Source: Aquarana catesbeiana
Taxonomy: Eukaryota; Chordata; Amphibia; Anura; Ranidae
NCBI RefSeq assembly: GCF_042186555.1
Contig: NC_133327.1
Location: forward strand, 326,827,746-326,891,745
Direction of reading: 5' to 3'
Length of the DNA: 64,000 bases
The notes below the pieces were generated by a model that was not told where the DNA came from, did not search any database, and saw only the letters and a program-made list of their open reading frames with translations. Each line of letters begins with the position of its first letter. Position 1 is the stretch's first letter. The position numbers and the translations under genes are program-made. Below, piece after piece: positions 33,204-45,155 of this stretch.

Positions 33204-33577
33204 GTGCAGTTCAAGCTGGTGAGGTGGCAAGCACAAGTAGTGTCCCGCTGCCACCAAGAAGAGGACAAACAGGCCCGTCGTGCCCATAGTGCCCTTCCTG
33301 CTGCATTCGCCAATCTTAATTGGGAACCCACCACTTCTGCAGCACCCGTACTTCCCCCATTCACATCCCCAACCAAATGCAGTCGGCTGCATGAGAGGCA
33401 TTTTCTTTATGTCCTACCGAGTACCCCTACCCAACAAACCCCCAAAAAAGATGTTGTGTCTGCAGCAAGCGCGGATATAGGCGTGACACCCGCTATTATT
33501 GTCCCTCCTGTCCTGACAATCCTGGTCTTTGCATTGGTGAATGTTTTGAACGCTACCATACACTAGTTGAGTATTAG
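33204..33577 (+). pseudogene. piggyBac transposase remnant with intact C-terminal cysteine-rich domain
   Basis: From about 33270 the frame reads ALPAAFANLNWEPTTSAAPV-LPPF, resembling the N-terminal region of frog-type piggyBac transposases. It then jumps to RLHERHFLYVLPSTPTQQTP-KK. After a one-base frameshift at 33449 it continues RCCVCSKRGYRRDTRYYCPS-C and PDNPGLCIGECFERYHT to a stop at 33575-33577. The CxxC...CPxC...LC...CFxxYH arrangement is the C-terminal cysteine-rich (RING-like) domain that binds the transposon ends. The DDD catalytic domain (roughly 400 residues in the family) is missing between the two parts. The remnant cannot catalyse transposition, but it identifies the TTAACCACTT repeats as piggyBac superfamily. 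Confidence 0.85.
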
Positions 33578-34017
33578 CGTAGGGTACAGCATTGCACAGA
33601 CTAGGCACACTTTCACAGGGTCTCCCAAGATGCCATCGCATTTTGAGAGACCCGAACCTGGAACCGGTTACAGTTACAAAAGTTAGTTACAAAAAAAGTG
33701 TAAAAAAAAAAATATATATATAAAATAAAAAAAAATAGTTGTCGTTTTTATTGTTCTCTCTCTCTCTATTCTCTCTCTATTGTTCTGCTCTTTTTTACTG
33801 TATTCTATTCTGCAATGTTTTATTGTTATTATGTTTTATCATGTTTGCTTTTTCAGGTATGCAATTTTTTATACTTTACCGTTTACTGTGCTTTATTGTT
33901 AACCATTTTTTTGTCTTCAGGTACGCCATTCACGACTTTGAGTGGTTATACCAGAATGATGCCTGCAGGTTTAGGTATCATCTTGGTATCATTCTTTTCA
34001 GCCAGCGGTCGGCTTTC

Positions 34018-34066
34018 ATGTAAAAGCAATCCTAGCGGCTAATTAGCCTCTAGACTGCTTTTACAA
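34018..34066. repeat. Hairpin
   Basis: TGTAAAAGCAATCCTAGCGG and GCCTCTAGACTGCTTTTACA pair with two small mismatches around TAATTA. Confidence 0.75.
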
Positions 34067-35109
34067 GCCGTGGGAGGGAATGCCCCCCCCCCACCGTCTT
34101 CCGTGTTTTTCTCTGGCTCTCCTGTTTCAACAGGGAACCTGAGAATGCAGCCGGTGATTCAGCCAGCTGACCATAGAGCTGATCAGAGACCAGAGTGGCT
34201 CCAAACATCTCTATGGCCTAAGAAACCGGAAGCTACGAGCATTTTATGACTTAGATTTCGCCGGATGTAAATAGCGCCATTGGGAAATTGGGGAAGCATT
34301 TTATCATACCGATCTTGGTGTGGTCAGATGCTTTGAGGGCAGAGGAGAGATCTAGGGTCTAATAGACCCCAATTTTTTCAAAAAAGAGTACCTGTCACTA
34401 CCTATTGCTATCATAGGGGATATTTACATTCCCCGAGATAACAATAAAAATGATTAAAAAAAAAAAATATGAAAGGAACAGTTTAAAAATAAGATAAAAA
34501 AAGCAGAAAAATAATAAAGAAAAAAAAAAAAAAAACACCCCTGTCGCCCCCTGCTCTCGCGCTAAGGCGAACGCAATCGGCGGTCTGTCGTCAAACGTAA
34601 ACAGCAATTGCACCATGCATGTGAGGTATCACCGCGAAGGTCAGATCGAGGGCAGTAATTTTTGCAGTAGACCTCCTCTGTAGATCTAAAGTGGTAACCT
34701 GTAAAGGCTTTTAAAGGCTTTTAAAAATGTATTTATTTTGTTGCCACTGCACGTTTGTGCGCAATTTTAAAGCATGTCATGTTTGGTATCCATGTACTCG
34801 GCCTAAGATCATCTTTTTTATTTCATCAAACATTTGGGCAATATAGTGTGTTTTAGTGCATTAAAATTTAAAAAAGTGTGTTTTTTTCCCCAAAAAATGC
34901 GTTTGAAAAATCGCTGAGCAAATACTGTGTGAAAAAAAAAAATGAAACACCCACCATTTTAATCTGTAGGGCATTTGCTTTAAAAAAATATATAATGTTT
35001 GGGGGTTCAAAGTAATTTTTTTGCAAAAAAAAAATAACTTTTTCATGTAAACAATAAGTGTCAGAAAGGGCTTTGTCTTCAAGTGGTTAGAAGAGTGAGT
35101 GATGTGTGA

Positions 35110-36640
35110 CATAAGCTTCTAAATGTTGTGCATAAAATGCCAGGACAGTTCAAAACCCCCCCAAATGACCCCATTTTGGAAAGTAGACACCCCAAGCTAT
35201 TTGCTGAGAGGCATGTCGAGTCCATGGAATATTTTATATTGCGACACAAGTTGCGGGAAAGAGACACATTTTTTTTTTTTTTTTTTTTGCACAAAGTTGT
35301 CACTAAATGTTATATTGCTCAAACATGCCATGGAAATATGTGAAATTACACCCCAAAATACATTCTGCTGCTTCTCCTGAGTACGGGGATACCACATGTG
35401 TGAGACTTTTTGGGAGCCTAGCCGCGTACGGGGCTCCGAAAACCAATCACCGCCTTCAGGCTTTCTAAGGGCGTGAATTTTTGATTTCACTCTTCACTGC
35501 CTATCACAGTTTCGGAGGCCATGGAAAGCCCAGGTGGCACAAACCCCCCCCAAATGACCCCATTTTGGAAAGTAGACACCCCAAGCTATTTGCTGAGAGG
35601 TATAGTGAGTATTTTGCAGACCTCACTTTTTGTCACAAAGTTTTGAAAATTGAAAAAAGAAAAAAAAAAATGTTTTTTCTTGTCTTTCTTCATTTTCAAA
35701 AACAAATGAGAGCTGCAAAATACTCACCATGCCTCTCAGCAAATAGCTTGGGGTGTCTACTTTCCAAAATGGGGTCATTTGGGGGGGTTTTGTGCCACCT
35801 GGGCATTCCATGGCCTCCGAAACTGTGATAGGCAGTGAAGAGTGAAATCAAAAATTTTCACCCTTAGAAATCCTGAAGGCGGTGATTGGTTTTCGGGGTC
35901 CCGTACGCGGCTAGGCTCCCAAAAAGTCCCACACATGTGGTATCCCCGTACTCAGGAGAAGCAGCTAAATGTATTTTGGGGTGCAATTCCACATATGCCC
36001 ATGGTCTGTGTGAGCAATATATCATTTAGTGACAACTTTATGCAAAAAAAAAAAAAAAAAAAAAAAAAAGTCACTTTCCCACAACTTGTGTCAAAATATA
36101 AAATATTCCATGGACTCAATATGCCTCTCAGCAAATAGCTTGGGGTGTCTACTTTCCAAAATGGGGTCATTTTGGGGGGTTTTGTGCCACCTGGGCATTC
36201 CATGGCCTCCGAAACTGTGATAGGTAGTGAGGAGTAAAATCAAAAATTTACACCCTTAGAAATCCTGAAGGTGGTGATTGGTTTTCGGGGCCCCGTACGC
36301 GGCTAGGCTCCCAAAAAGTCCCACACATGTGGTATCTCCATACTCAGGAGAAGCAGCTGAATGTATTTTGGGGTGCAATTCCACATAGGCCCATGGCCTG
36401 TGTGAGCAATATATCATTTAGTGACAACTTTTTGTAAATATTTTTTTTTTTTTTGTCATTATTCAATCACTTGGGACAAAAAAAATAAATATTCAATGGG
36501 TTCAACATGCCTCTCAGCAATTTCCTTGGGGTGTCTACTTTCCAAAATGGGGTCACTTGGGGGGGTTTTGTACTGCCCTGCCATTTTAGCACCTCAAGAA
36601 ATGACATAGGCAGTCATAAACTAAAAGCTGTGTAAATTAC
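35110..36640. repeat. Palindromic array of about 390-bp units
   Basis: GGGTGTCTACTTTCCAAAAT occurs in forward orientation at about 35752, 36144 and 36530 and in reverse at about 35165 and 35556, all spaced about 390 bases. The symmetry centre is near 35664, giving arms of at least 500 bp. Each unit also has a TTTTGG(G/A)AG-type segment, CCGTACGCGGCTAGGCTCCC and a poly-T or poly-A run. It lies in the right half of the 6.2 kb piggyBac-derived element. Confidence 0.85.
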
Positions 36641-37323
36641 AGAAAATGTACCCTAGTTTGTAGACGCTATAACTTTTGCGTAAACCAATAAATATACGCT
36701 TATTGACATTTTTTTTACCAAAGACATGTGGCCGAATACATTTTGGCCTAAATGTATGACTAAAATTTAGTTTATTGGATTTTTTTTATAACAAAAAGTA
36801 GAAAATATCATTTTTTTTCAAAATTTTCGGTCTTTTTCCGTTTATAGCGCAAAAAATAAAAACCGCAGAGGTGATCAAATACCATCAAAAGAAAGCTCTA
36901 TTTGTGGGAAGAAAAGGACGCAAATTTCGTTTGGGTACAGCATTGCATGACCACGCAATTAGCAGTTAAAGCGACGCAGTGCCAAATTGGAAAAAGACCT
37001 CTGGTCCTTAGGCAGCATAATGGTCCGGGGCTCAAGTGGTTAAAATCAGGGGCAATCAAAGGGTTAACCGCATGGACACAGTGATTAGCAGATGCACTAG
37101 ATCTGAGTGTCCATCTCTGACAGCATGGCAATCTGCTTGTTTAGACCGGCGTTCTGTCTCTGCGGGAGGCAATCGTGGGTGTCCGCCAGGCCCGCTGATT
37201 GGTTCCCCCTGTGGCCAATCAGTGCGGGATCACAGCTCCCCCCAGTGGCACAAAATCGACGTGATTTTGCGCAATAGAGCCACCTTGCCACAGTATATGT
37301 ACGGGAAGGCGGTCAGGAAGTGG

Positions 37324-37773
37324 TTAAAGCAGAACTACACTGCATCAAAGCACCACAAACCAATTATGCAATTTAATTCATTTTTAATATTCAGAGCATA
37401 CTCCCCCATTCATCCATGTTTCTATGCTTTATTTTGTTGCGAAATCACTTTTAAAACACTCCCCAGCATTTCTGGTTGGCCATCTTGAGTAAGGGCAGAT
37501 GATTCATGTAGCATTTACTTCTGGAATCCATCTGACCTTAGCTCATTCATGCAGAAAGGAGGGTGTTCTTGGCTAAGAGAACCCCTCCTCTCCTCCTGAA
37601 GACTCCTGGGATTTATGACATAATTTCCCTAGGCCTAGAAACCAGGACTAAAGTAATGAAAAAAAGTTTAAATCTTAAAAATTACAAATATTATATACTT
37701 TCCCTTCTCTACTAATGCTAGCAGCATAAGGATTAAAAATATTCACTACTAATTGAGTAAAGATCTGCTTTAA
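37324..37773. mobile_element. TTAA MITE, TTAAAGCAGA family
   Basis: Ends TTAAAGCAGAACT and AGATCTGCTTTAA; TTAA at both edges. It shares its left TTAA with the end of the outer piggyBac-like element, so the two abut exactly. No coding capacity. Confidence 0.8.
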
Positions 37774-38928
37774 ACGGTTTATTTCACCCCTCTAACCTCC
37801 ACTTTTGCTAGACCACTTGGTCTGTTTAGGGAATTTGATAAGTAACAGACTTACAGGCTGGCTCAAAATAAAGGAAAGAAAGATTAAAAAAAAAGAAAAG
37901 TAATGCAGCCACCACATCTGAGAATTGATAATCTGTTTAAATTTTGTTCTTGGGTTTAATACCACTTTAGGTCATGCGAAGCAGATAAAAATATAATCTT
38001 GGCTTCCTGCTTTGGAGACAAATTTTAGCTCATGTTTTTGAAGACGCCCATATTATTCATTTCAATATATTTTACTGGTTTTATCTTTGCAAAGTGGCAA
38101 ACAACCCATTGAGAAGAATTGAGATCCACAATCACAGGTTACAGCAATTGCCCAAACAATACATTGTAAAAAAAGTACAGAAAAGACATCTTTTTTTTCA
38201 CAAGAAAACAGAAAAGACATCTTAAAGCCATAGCACATATGTCAACGGGCATGAAGGGTATAAAAGATAGACAACATTGTAGCTTGAATTGTAGAACCTG
38301 GAGTGGTTATTAAGGTGGCGTCGGCTTAGGACCAGCCAATGGTCAGTATCAGAAAAGGGAATGGGGGGAATAGCAGAAAAAGAGGGGAGGCTAGATAGAA
38401 ACAAGAAAAGCTGTAGCTCCAGGATAAGATGGAGGAGAGACTGGGAAAAGAAAGCGGGGTAGGGCAAGAGGCAGGACGCAGAGTATTCCCAATCACAAAC
38501 TTAATCTTCTGATAGACAAGTGCCATACCAAAAGTGCAGGATGTGGTATGTGATCCACAGGTTTCAGATATTGAGCAATTTGGCATTGATATTAAGATTT
38601 CTGGTCAATGGTTTGCTTATGAAGAAAGAAGTTGCTCATGTTATTATGAGAATGTTACTGAAAATTAAAGAGATTACAGATTAAGATAACGTAAACGTCC
38701 ACATGCCTTGTATTTATACATTATTGAACATTTGTTCAGGAAGAAAAAATATTTATTCTCCTGCTTTGTATATGTATTATAAAGCATAAATGAGCCCAGG
38801 CACCATTTGCCACTGGAGGAGCATATATTCAATCCGTCTTTATCATATACTCATAGCAAATCTTTACAAACAGGGCAGAAAAGGCTCTAAATTGATCATG
38901 AATTCTTAGCTTTAGACATACAGTGCAT
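37774..38928. other. No feature recognised
   Basis: Plain sequence without repeat or coding signals. Confidence 0.5.
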
Positions 38929-39145
38929 TCATAAAGTATTCAGACCCCCTTCACTTTTTTTCAATTTTGTTATGTTGATATGCCTGTTGCTAGATGTTTA
39001 ACAATTTATTTTTTTTCTCATTAATCTACACTCCGTACCCCATGAAGACAAAGTGAAAACGCAATTTTAAAAATGTTTGCAAATGTATGAAAAAGGAAAA
39101 ACTGAAATATCACATTGGCATAAATATTTAGAGCCTTTGCAATAA
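38929..39145. mobile_element. Tc1-like 5' end fragment
   Basis: TA then CAGTGCATTCATAAAGTATT and CAGACCCCCTTCAC, the typical left terminus of a Tc1 family, continuing for about 210 bases. It is cut where the next inverted repeat begins. No transposase is present. Confidence 0.75.
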
Positions 39146-40120
39146 CACTTTTATAAAGTGAATGTTAAGTGAAAATATGTTGCGCTTCAATTAACCTTTC
39201 AATCAATGCTTAGATTCCGTGTTAAAAATTAATAACTCATAGTTATGGTAAAAATAAATAAAAGTGAAAGAGGGGTTTAAACAAATTGAGAGAGAGCGTA
39301 TACTGGGTAATGTAGCCAATATTAGCAATCATGTAGCCTCATAATCACCAGTATGTACTACAGCAGTGGGATAACCCACAGATCCCCACCTTCAAATACA
39401 CAATGAGTAAACCAATGTGGCTGTTCTATATATAAAGTCCAATTCAATACCAAAACAAGTCCGTTTTAAAACTTCTTTTCACTTTAGGGTGTTTGAAAAG
39501 GTGTTTTGATAGCCGCTCTCACATGCAGAAAGATGCATGCAATAAATCAAAGATAAGCATCATTGCGCAATGAACGAAATAACTCAGGGCAAAAAATCAT
39601 CAGGAATTTCACTCACATGAACCTGGATAGTTTGTGCATCAAGAAAACAATCAGCCGCTTGGAGAACAGTGATTCCTCACACCGCTACTATTGAGCTGAT
39701 GACCAGCCTCAATAGTGTACGTCACTGACTCCTCCTACGCATTGCGTCACCCGACACGTGACTTTTTAAAGGATGGTCATGTGACGCTCGAGTCTCCATT
39801 TTTAAGCCAGTATCCGCGTCAGTTACTATGGTGACAGCGGTATATCATTGGATCATCATGTTGTTTTTGCACAATACGTTTGCTGATCATATTACAATGT
39901 AGACCATTTGAGATGTGTACTCTCTCGCCCAGGGGTTTGAATATTGATTTTGATTTAAATTGTTTCATATCAGATTATTAATTAGTACTAGTTGTATCCC
40001 TTGTGGTTTAAAAAAAAAATTGTTTTAAATTTTAATTTACAGTGACATGGTGACAGCGGTATATCATTGGATCATCATGTTGCGCAACATGTTTTCACTT
40101 AACATTCACTTATAGGTGCC
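39146..40120. repeat. Inverted-repeat element of about 970 bp
   Basis: Left end AAGTGAATGTTAAGTGAAAA-TATGTTGCGC pairs with right end GCGCAACATGTTTTCACTTA-ACATTCACTT. Inside, GGTGACAGCGGTATATCATT plus GGATCATCATGTTG is directly repeated at about 39830 and 40048. The GAAAA-CATGTTGCGC strings resemble the downstream half of the hammerhead-like motif, but no CTGANGA was found beside them. Confidence 0.6.
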
Positions 40121-40534
40121 TGAACACTTTTTAATGCTTGCAGTTTAAATTATTTGGTTTTCTTTCAGTCACATACTCATAAATATCCATTTCAGCGCTT
40201 TAGTATTATTTTTATTTTTAACACTTATAAAGTGTTTTTTTTAGCAGCAGCTTATGGTTGCCAACATCCCTTAAATATATATAACAATGGGAAAACCCTC
40301 ATAGATGAGGCTTTAACGACAACACAAGCCGATGCAGTAATTTATCTTGTAATACCATATAGTATACTAAAAAATACAAAACTTTTTATATAGCAAACAA
40401 GTCAGAATAAAAGCATTATATATAGAATATGTACAGGCTATTCCTATATCTTCCCTATGTTACAACATAGTAAGTGCATAGTGTTCCCACAAATTATGGA
40501 TCACCAATTGGACAGACCCAAGTGGTGGACATGC

Positions 40535-40572
40535 AATGCGTTTTGAGCGTGTTTTTTCTTATTTTTCTTCAG
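40535..40572 (-). ncRNA. Hammerhead-like motif, degraded
   Basis: Minus strand: CTGAAGA at 40566-40572, followed after about 20 bases by CAAAACGCATTGC (core GAAA changed to AAAA). Stem II is poor. It resembles the motifs at 13725, 43415, 44892 and 50162. Confidence 0.35.
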
Positions 40573-40708
40573 GGGTATACAAAAACCAAATGGTGGTCTA
40601 TGTTCTATAATAGAAACATACCATTAGATACATTGTACATAGGTACATCATAAAGGTATAATTTATCGTATTTACACAAAGGTGGTTGTTACCTGTGGCA
40701 GTATAGTT

Positions 40709-41135
40709 TTAAAGTGTAAGTTCACCTTTACAGGAAAATCTGTAAGGTGAATTTACACTGGTCCCCCCCACCCTGTTCCAGCTGACCTGGACCGCTTCAA
40801 TCTCTGGTTCCAAGCCCTGGTATATCAGCATCAGTAGCCGGGGCTTAGAAATCCTCTCTATCCTCACATCTTTTACATAGCTGACAGGACAGGCTATGCG
40901 GCTGATGATTGGTCGGCGCTGACCAATTAGAATGCTCCATGTTTTGCATGTTTTGGACATTCAGCTGAGAGGATTTCTAAGCCCCGGACACCTGCCGTGG
41001 ATATACCAGGGCTAAGAACCAGAGATTACCGTGATCCAGGTCAGTGGGACCGGGGGGGGGGGGGGGGACGAGGAGGGGGATCTGTGTAAGTTCACCTTTA
41101 CAGAGTTTTCTGTAAAGGTGAACTCACCCTTTTAA
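40709..41135. mobile_element. TTAA MITE with duplicated hairpin ends
   Basis: TTAA at 40709-40712 and 41132-41135. Each end carries a hairpin (GTAAGTTCACCTTTACAG facing CTGTAAGGTGAATTTAC at the left; GTAAGTTCACCTTTACAG facing CTGTAAAGGTGAACTCAC at the right). The inner body is a further palindrome (GGATTTCTAAGCCCCGG against CCGGGGCTTAGAAATCC). Confidence 0.75.
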
Positions 41136-41387
41136 TGTTATACCAGAATATCCACAATTAAGAACCATATAACATCATGAAACACATTCTCAAATAACCA
41201 CGGGGGGGGGCAGTGAAGACCGGCCACTAGTCTGTGAACCACCGAGGTCGCTGGGAAGTCACACAATCTACACCAGCTCTAAAAGCAACAAAAGGCAGGA
41301 TCAAAAAATAAAGTACTTTTGCTCATGTTATTTAGAAGAGAGATGGGAGATATAGCCTGATAGTCGTAAACTTATACAGTATGTGTA
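41136..41387. other. No feature recognised
   Basis: Short G run at about 41201-41211. Nothing else. Confidence 0.5.
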
Positions 41388-42926
41388 CAGTGCCTTGAAA
41401 AGTATTCATACCCCTTAACTTTTTCCACATTTTGTCATGTTAAAACCAGAAACGTAAATGTATTTTATTGGAATTTTAAGTGATAGATCAACACAAAGTG
41501 GCACATAATTGTGAAGTGGAAGGAAATTTTTTTTTTTCAGTATCTGAAAAGTATGGCGTGCATTTGTATTCAGCCCCCCCCCAGTCAATACTTTGTAGAA
41601 CCATCTTTCACTGCAAGTCTTTTTGGGTATGTCTCAACCAGCTTTACTCTAGAGTGACATTTTTGCCCATTCTTTGTAAAATAGCTCAAGCTCTGTCAGA
41701 TTGGATGGAAAGCATCTGTGAACAGCAATTTTCAAGTCTTGCCACAGATTCTCAATTGGATTTAGGTCTGAACTTTGACTGGGCCGTTCTAACACATGAA
41801 TATGCTTTGATCTAAACCATTCCATTGTAGCTCTGGCTCTATGTTTTAGGGCGTTGTCCTGCTGGAAGGTGAACCTCTGCCCCAGTCCTAAGTCTTTTGC
41901 AGACTCTAACAGATTTTCTTCTAAGATTGCCCCTAATTGGCTCCATCCATCTTCTTCTTATCAACTCTGACTAGCCTCCTGTCCCTGCTGAAGAAAAGCA
42001 TCCCCACAACATGATGCTGCCACCAACAAGTTTCATGGTGGGAATGGTGTGTTCAGGGCGATGTGCAGTGTTAGCTTTCCACCATTCATAGGGTTTTGCT
42101 TTTAGGCCAATATGTCTGACCAGAGCACCTTCTTCCACATGTTTGCTGTGTCTCCCACATGGCTTCTCGCAAACTGCAATCGGGATTTATAATGGGCTTT
42201 CTTTCAACAATGGCTTCCTTCTTGCCACTCTTCCACATTTGTGGAGTGCACGACTAATAGTTCTCCTGTGGATAGATTCTCCCACCTGAGCTGTGGATCT
42301 CTGCAGCTCCTCCAGAGTTACCATGGGCCTCCTGGCTGCTTCTCTGATTAATGCTTTCCTCGCCCAGCCTGTCAGTTTAGGTGGATGGCCATGTCTTGGT
42401 AGGTTTGAAATTGTACCATACTCTTTCCATTTTCGGATGATGGATTAAACAGTGATATGTTCAAAACTTGGGATATTTTTTATAACCTAACCCTGCTTTA
42501 AACATCTCCACAACTTTATCCCTGACCTGTCTGGTGTGTTCCTTGGCCTTCATGATGCTGTTTGTTTACTAAGGTTCCCTAACAAACCTTTGAGGGCTTC
42601 ACAGCACAGCTGTATCATACTGAGATTAAATTACACACAGGTGGACTATGTTTACAAATTAGGTGACTTTTGAAGGCAGTTGGTTCCACTAAATTTTAGT
42701 TAGAGGTATCAGAATAAAGAGGGCTGAATACAAATGCACACCACAGTTTTCAGATATTTGTAAACAAAATTGAAAACCATTTATCATTTTCCTTTTACTT
42801 CACAAGTATGTGCCACTTTGTGTTGGTCTATCACATAAAATCCCAATAAAATACATTTACTCTTTTGGTTGTAACATGACAAAATGTGGACATATTCAAG
42901 GAGTATGAATACATTTTAAGGCACTG
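41388..42926 (-). mobile_element. Tc1-like transposon, complete but decayed
   Basis: TA at 41386-41387 and 42927-42928. Termini CAGTGCCTTGAAAAGTATTC and its complement (GAATACATTTTAAGGCACTG). Minus-strand transposase pieces, in changing frames: HTH/linker KWKEYGTISNLPRHGHPPKL (about 42345-42405), first catalytic Asp in VLWSDILA, second in QDNALKHRA, and Glu in SSDLNPIENLWQDL. All three catalytic residues are recognisable, but stops and frameshifts break the frame throughout. Confidence 0.88.
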
Positions 42927-43414
42927 TATAAGCATGCTTATGGTCAACTCATGAACTGATTGGCTCATTGTACTTCTTCCCCTCAGGAGGCTGATAGGTA
43001 AAATCCAGGTACTTATACTCTTGCATTTATTTAAAACAAGGTTTATAAAAGAGGAAAAATTTGGGACTTTGAGTGAAACATGTGGGAACACATATCTCCA
43101 TCCCTATATTGTAGCAAAGAGGGGGGATTTTTGGGACTTTGAATGAGGTGGGTGGGAGTGGCTAAATAAGTTGGTTTTGAAAAGGATACCCTTATTGTCA
43201 AAAAGCATCACAGCATAACATAGAGGCAATGAATAAATATACAATCACATGTTAAAAAAACATGTATGGTGAAAACAGTAATATAGCATGGCAGGCCCAT
43301 AGTATGGTAAATGGTAAGATCTACCATGTGGAAACAAAATAAGATCACAGAAATTTAGTACATACAGTATATTGAAATCAATACATCTACAGAATAGGTG
43401 CATCCAGTAGGACC

Positions 43415-43450
43415 AACGCGTTTCGTGTATATAAAATTACACTCTTCAGG
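43415..43450 (-). ncRNA. Hammerhead ribozyme-like motif, intact core
   Basis: Minus strand: CTGAAGA (43443-43449), stem II GTGTA/TACAC with an A/T loop, GAAA (43421-43424), then CGCGTT. The CUGANGA and GAAA boxes match the hammerhead core. Helix III would be only A-C/G-U with a GC loop, but ACGCGT is self-complementary, which would allow a dimeric form. GTGCA upstream and TGCAC downstream can form distal helix I, with CC/GG next to the core. Activity is untested. Confidence 0.55.
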
Positions 43451-44891
43451 GGCAGGTGCACTTGGGTCTACAACAAAACATGAATAAATAAATATGTACC
43501 ATGGTTGAAACCATATGTGGGAGAAGTATATACATATAGGGAGAGACGTGTAAACTCATCCCTATGGATTCTTACAAGCCTGTAGAGTCTGAGTCTGCAG
43601 AGAGAGCTGCCAGAGGTATCATTCCCGGAAGCTGAGGTCGGAACCCAGCATTGAAAAGGCTGGGTGCATACCGTGATCCCAACAAAGATGAAAAACACAT
43701 AACCAAATGATGGTAGGTGTGAGTCCAAATTCTAGAAATGAATTACAATAGTTGCATTGTAAATACGTGTTATAGTGTACCACTAATGAAATATAATATA
43801 ATAGAAACCCAACACCACAAATCCAGATAAAGGATATGATTGTGATTATAATGAAGAGGGGACTATAGCCTCAGTAAGGATGTGGGTTAAAAAACCATCA
43901 TGAAAGGAAATGGGGGGGGGGGGGGGGGGAGTGTGAAAAATGACAACTAAATACTAAAGGGGCATAGGTATCAAAAAGGTGAGCAGATAATTACCTGATG
44001 TAGTGGTAAAAAAATATTTTTGTATGTAGTCCATGGAAGTGCAGTGAGAGACAGGACGTGCTGCCTGGTGGAAAGGCTGACAGTGAATGGGAACACTATA
44101 TGTGCACAGAGTAATCAGCGGGCTCCTCCCAGCATCACACAGGTGCAACAATTCGGAAAGGGAGCATACCTGCCAGAGGGGCGACCGCTGCTTATCCAGC
44201 TAGGCATATTCCCATCCATGTGTTAACGTTGATGGGAAAGAAACAAACACCAGTGCCAGGATGCCAGCTGACATCATGCGCATGGTGTGGAGGTGTGGCA
44301 CCGATGCCAGGAGGGACCAGCCCGCCCAGTCCCCGCAACAGCAAATGCTGATGAGGGGGAAAAGGGGGTCGCTCTCACTTGAATTGCAACTCCCAGGAGG
44401 TGACAACAAAACACAACCCCACAGATCCGTATCATAGCAGACTGAACAGGCTCCACCGGGGGGGGGGTTGTCATGCATAGACTTTGAACAGGATGTGTCA
44501 AAGAAGCCTTTATATGGATTTGTGGTGTTGGGTTACAATTATATTTCATCAGTGGTACACTATAACACGTATTTACAACGCACCTATTGTAATTAATTTC
44601 TAGAATTTGAACCCACACCTACCACCATTTGGCTATGTGTTTTTCATCTTTGGGATCATGGTATGCGCCCAGTATTTCAATGCCGGATTCTGACCTCAGC
44701 TCCCAGGAATGATACCTCTGGCAGCTCTCCCTGTCTGGATGCAAAGACTCAGAGTCTACAGGCTTGTAAGTATCCATAGGGATGAGTTTACACTTCTCTC
44801 CCTATATGTATATACTTCTCACACATATGGTTTCAACCATGGTACATATTTATTTATTCATGTTTTGTTGTAGACCCAAGTGCACCTGCCC

Positions 44892-44926
44892 CTGAAGAGT
44901 GTAATTTTATATACATGAAACGCGTC
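44892..44926 (+). ncRNA. Hammerhead ribozyme-like motif, intact core
   Basis: Plus strand: CTGAAGA (44892-44898), G-TGTA stem II closing with TACA-T, GAAA (44917-44920), then CGCGTC, giving a GUC-type cleavage triplet. GTGCA before and TGCAC after are retained, but 11 bases of helix I present in the sister motif at 43415 are missing. It lies about 230 bp from the right end of its element and faces outward, as does its sister on the left. Confidence 0.55.
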
Positions 44927-45155
44927 CATGCACCTACTCTGTAGATGATCTATTGATTTCAATATACTGTAGGTACTAGATTTCTGTGATCTTATTTTGT
45001 TTCCACATGGAAGATATTACCATTTACCATACTGTGGGCATGCAATGCTGTATTACTGTTTTCACCATACATGGTTTTTAACATGTGATTGCATATTTAC
45101 TCATTGCATTTATGTTATGCTGCGATGCTTTTTGACAATAAGTATCCTTTTATCC

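Larger units (their letters stand above)
30830..37043. mobile_element. Inner piggyBac-derived element, 6.2 kb, internally deleted
   Basis: TTAA at 30830-30833 and 37040-37043 with inverted ends TTAACCACTTAAGGACTAACG and CTCAAGTGGTTAA. It contains a G+C-rich left region, degenerate and 355-bp tandem repeats, a piggyBac transposase remnant, a hairpin near 34018-34065, a T/A-rich middle related to 13779-14953, and a palindromic 390-bp array. It has the size of an autonomous element but lacks the catalytic core, so it is a deletion derivative. Confidence 0.78.
30246..37327. mobile_element. Outer piggyBac-like TTAACCACTT element, 868 bp before insertion
   Basis: TTAA at 30246-30249 and 37324-37327. 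The left block (30246-30829) contains GACAATTGCGCGGTC and AATAGAGCTTTCTTTTGGTG; the right block (37044-37327) ends GTCAGGAAGTGGTTAA. Removing the inner 6.2 kb element leaves about 868 bp, closely matching the intact 846-bp copy at 12016-12861. The closing TTAA also opens the next MITE (37324-37773). Confidence 0.78.
43178..45155. mobile_element. Large inverted-repeat element with two outward hammerhead-like motifs
   Basis: Arms of about 650 bp: left 43178 to about 43843, right about 44508 to 45155. Outer ends are AAAAGGATACCCTTATTGTC-AAAAAGCATC and the matching GATGCTTTTTGACAATAAGT-ATCC. The centre (43844-44507) is unrelated and has a G run at 43912-43929. A direct repeat TATTTAAAACAA at 43029-43040 and 45171-45182 may be the target duplication, which would extend the element to 43041-45170. 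No protein-coding frame. Its arms carry the motifs listed at 43415 and 44892. Confidence 0.65.

Noticed and set aside
39146..40120. Full hammerhead motif in the inverted-repeat element
   Set aside because: Only the GAAAACATGTTG-like half is present; no CTGANGA lies at suitable distance.
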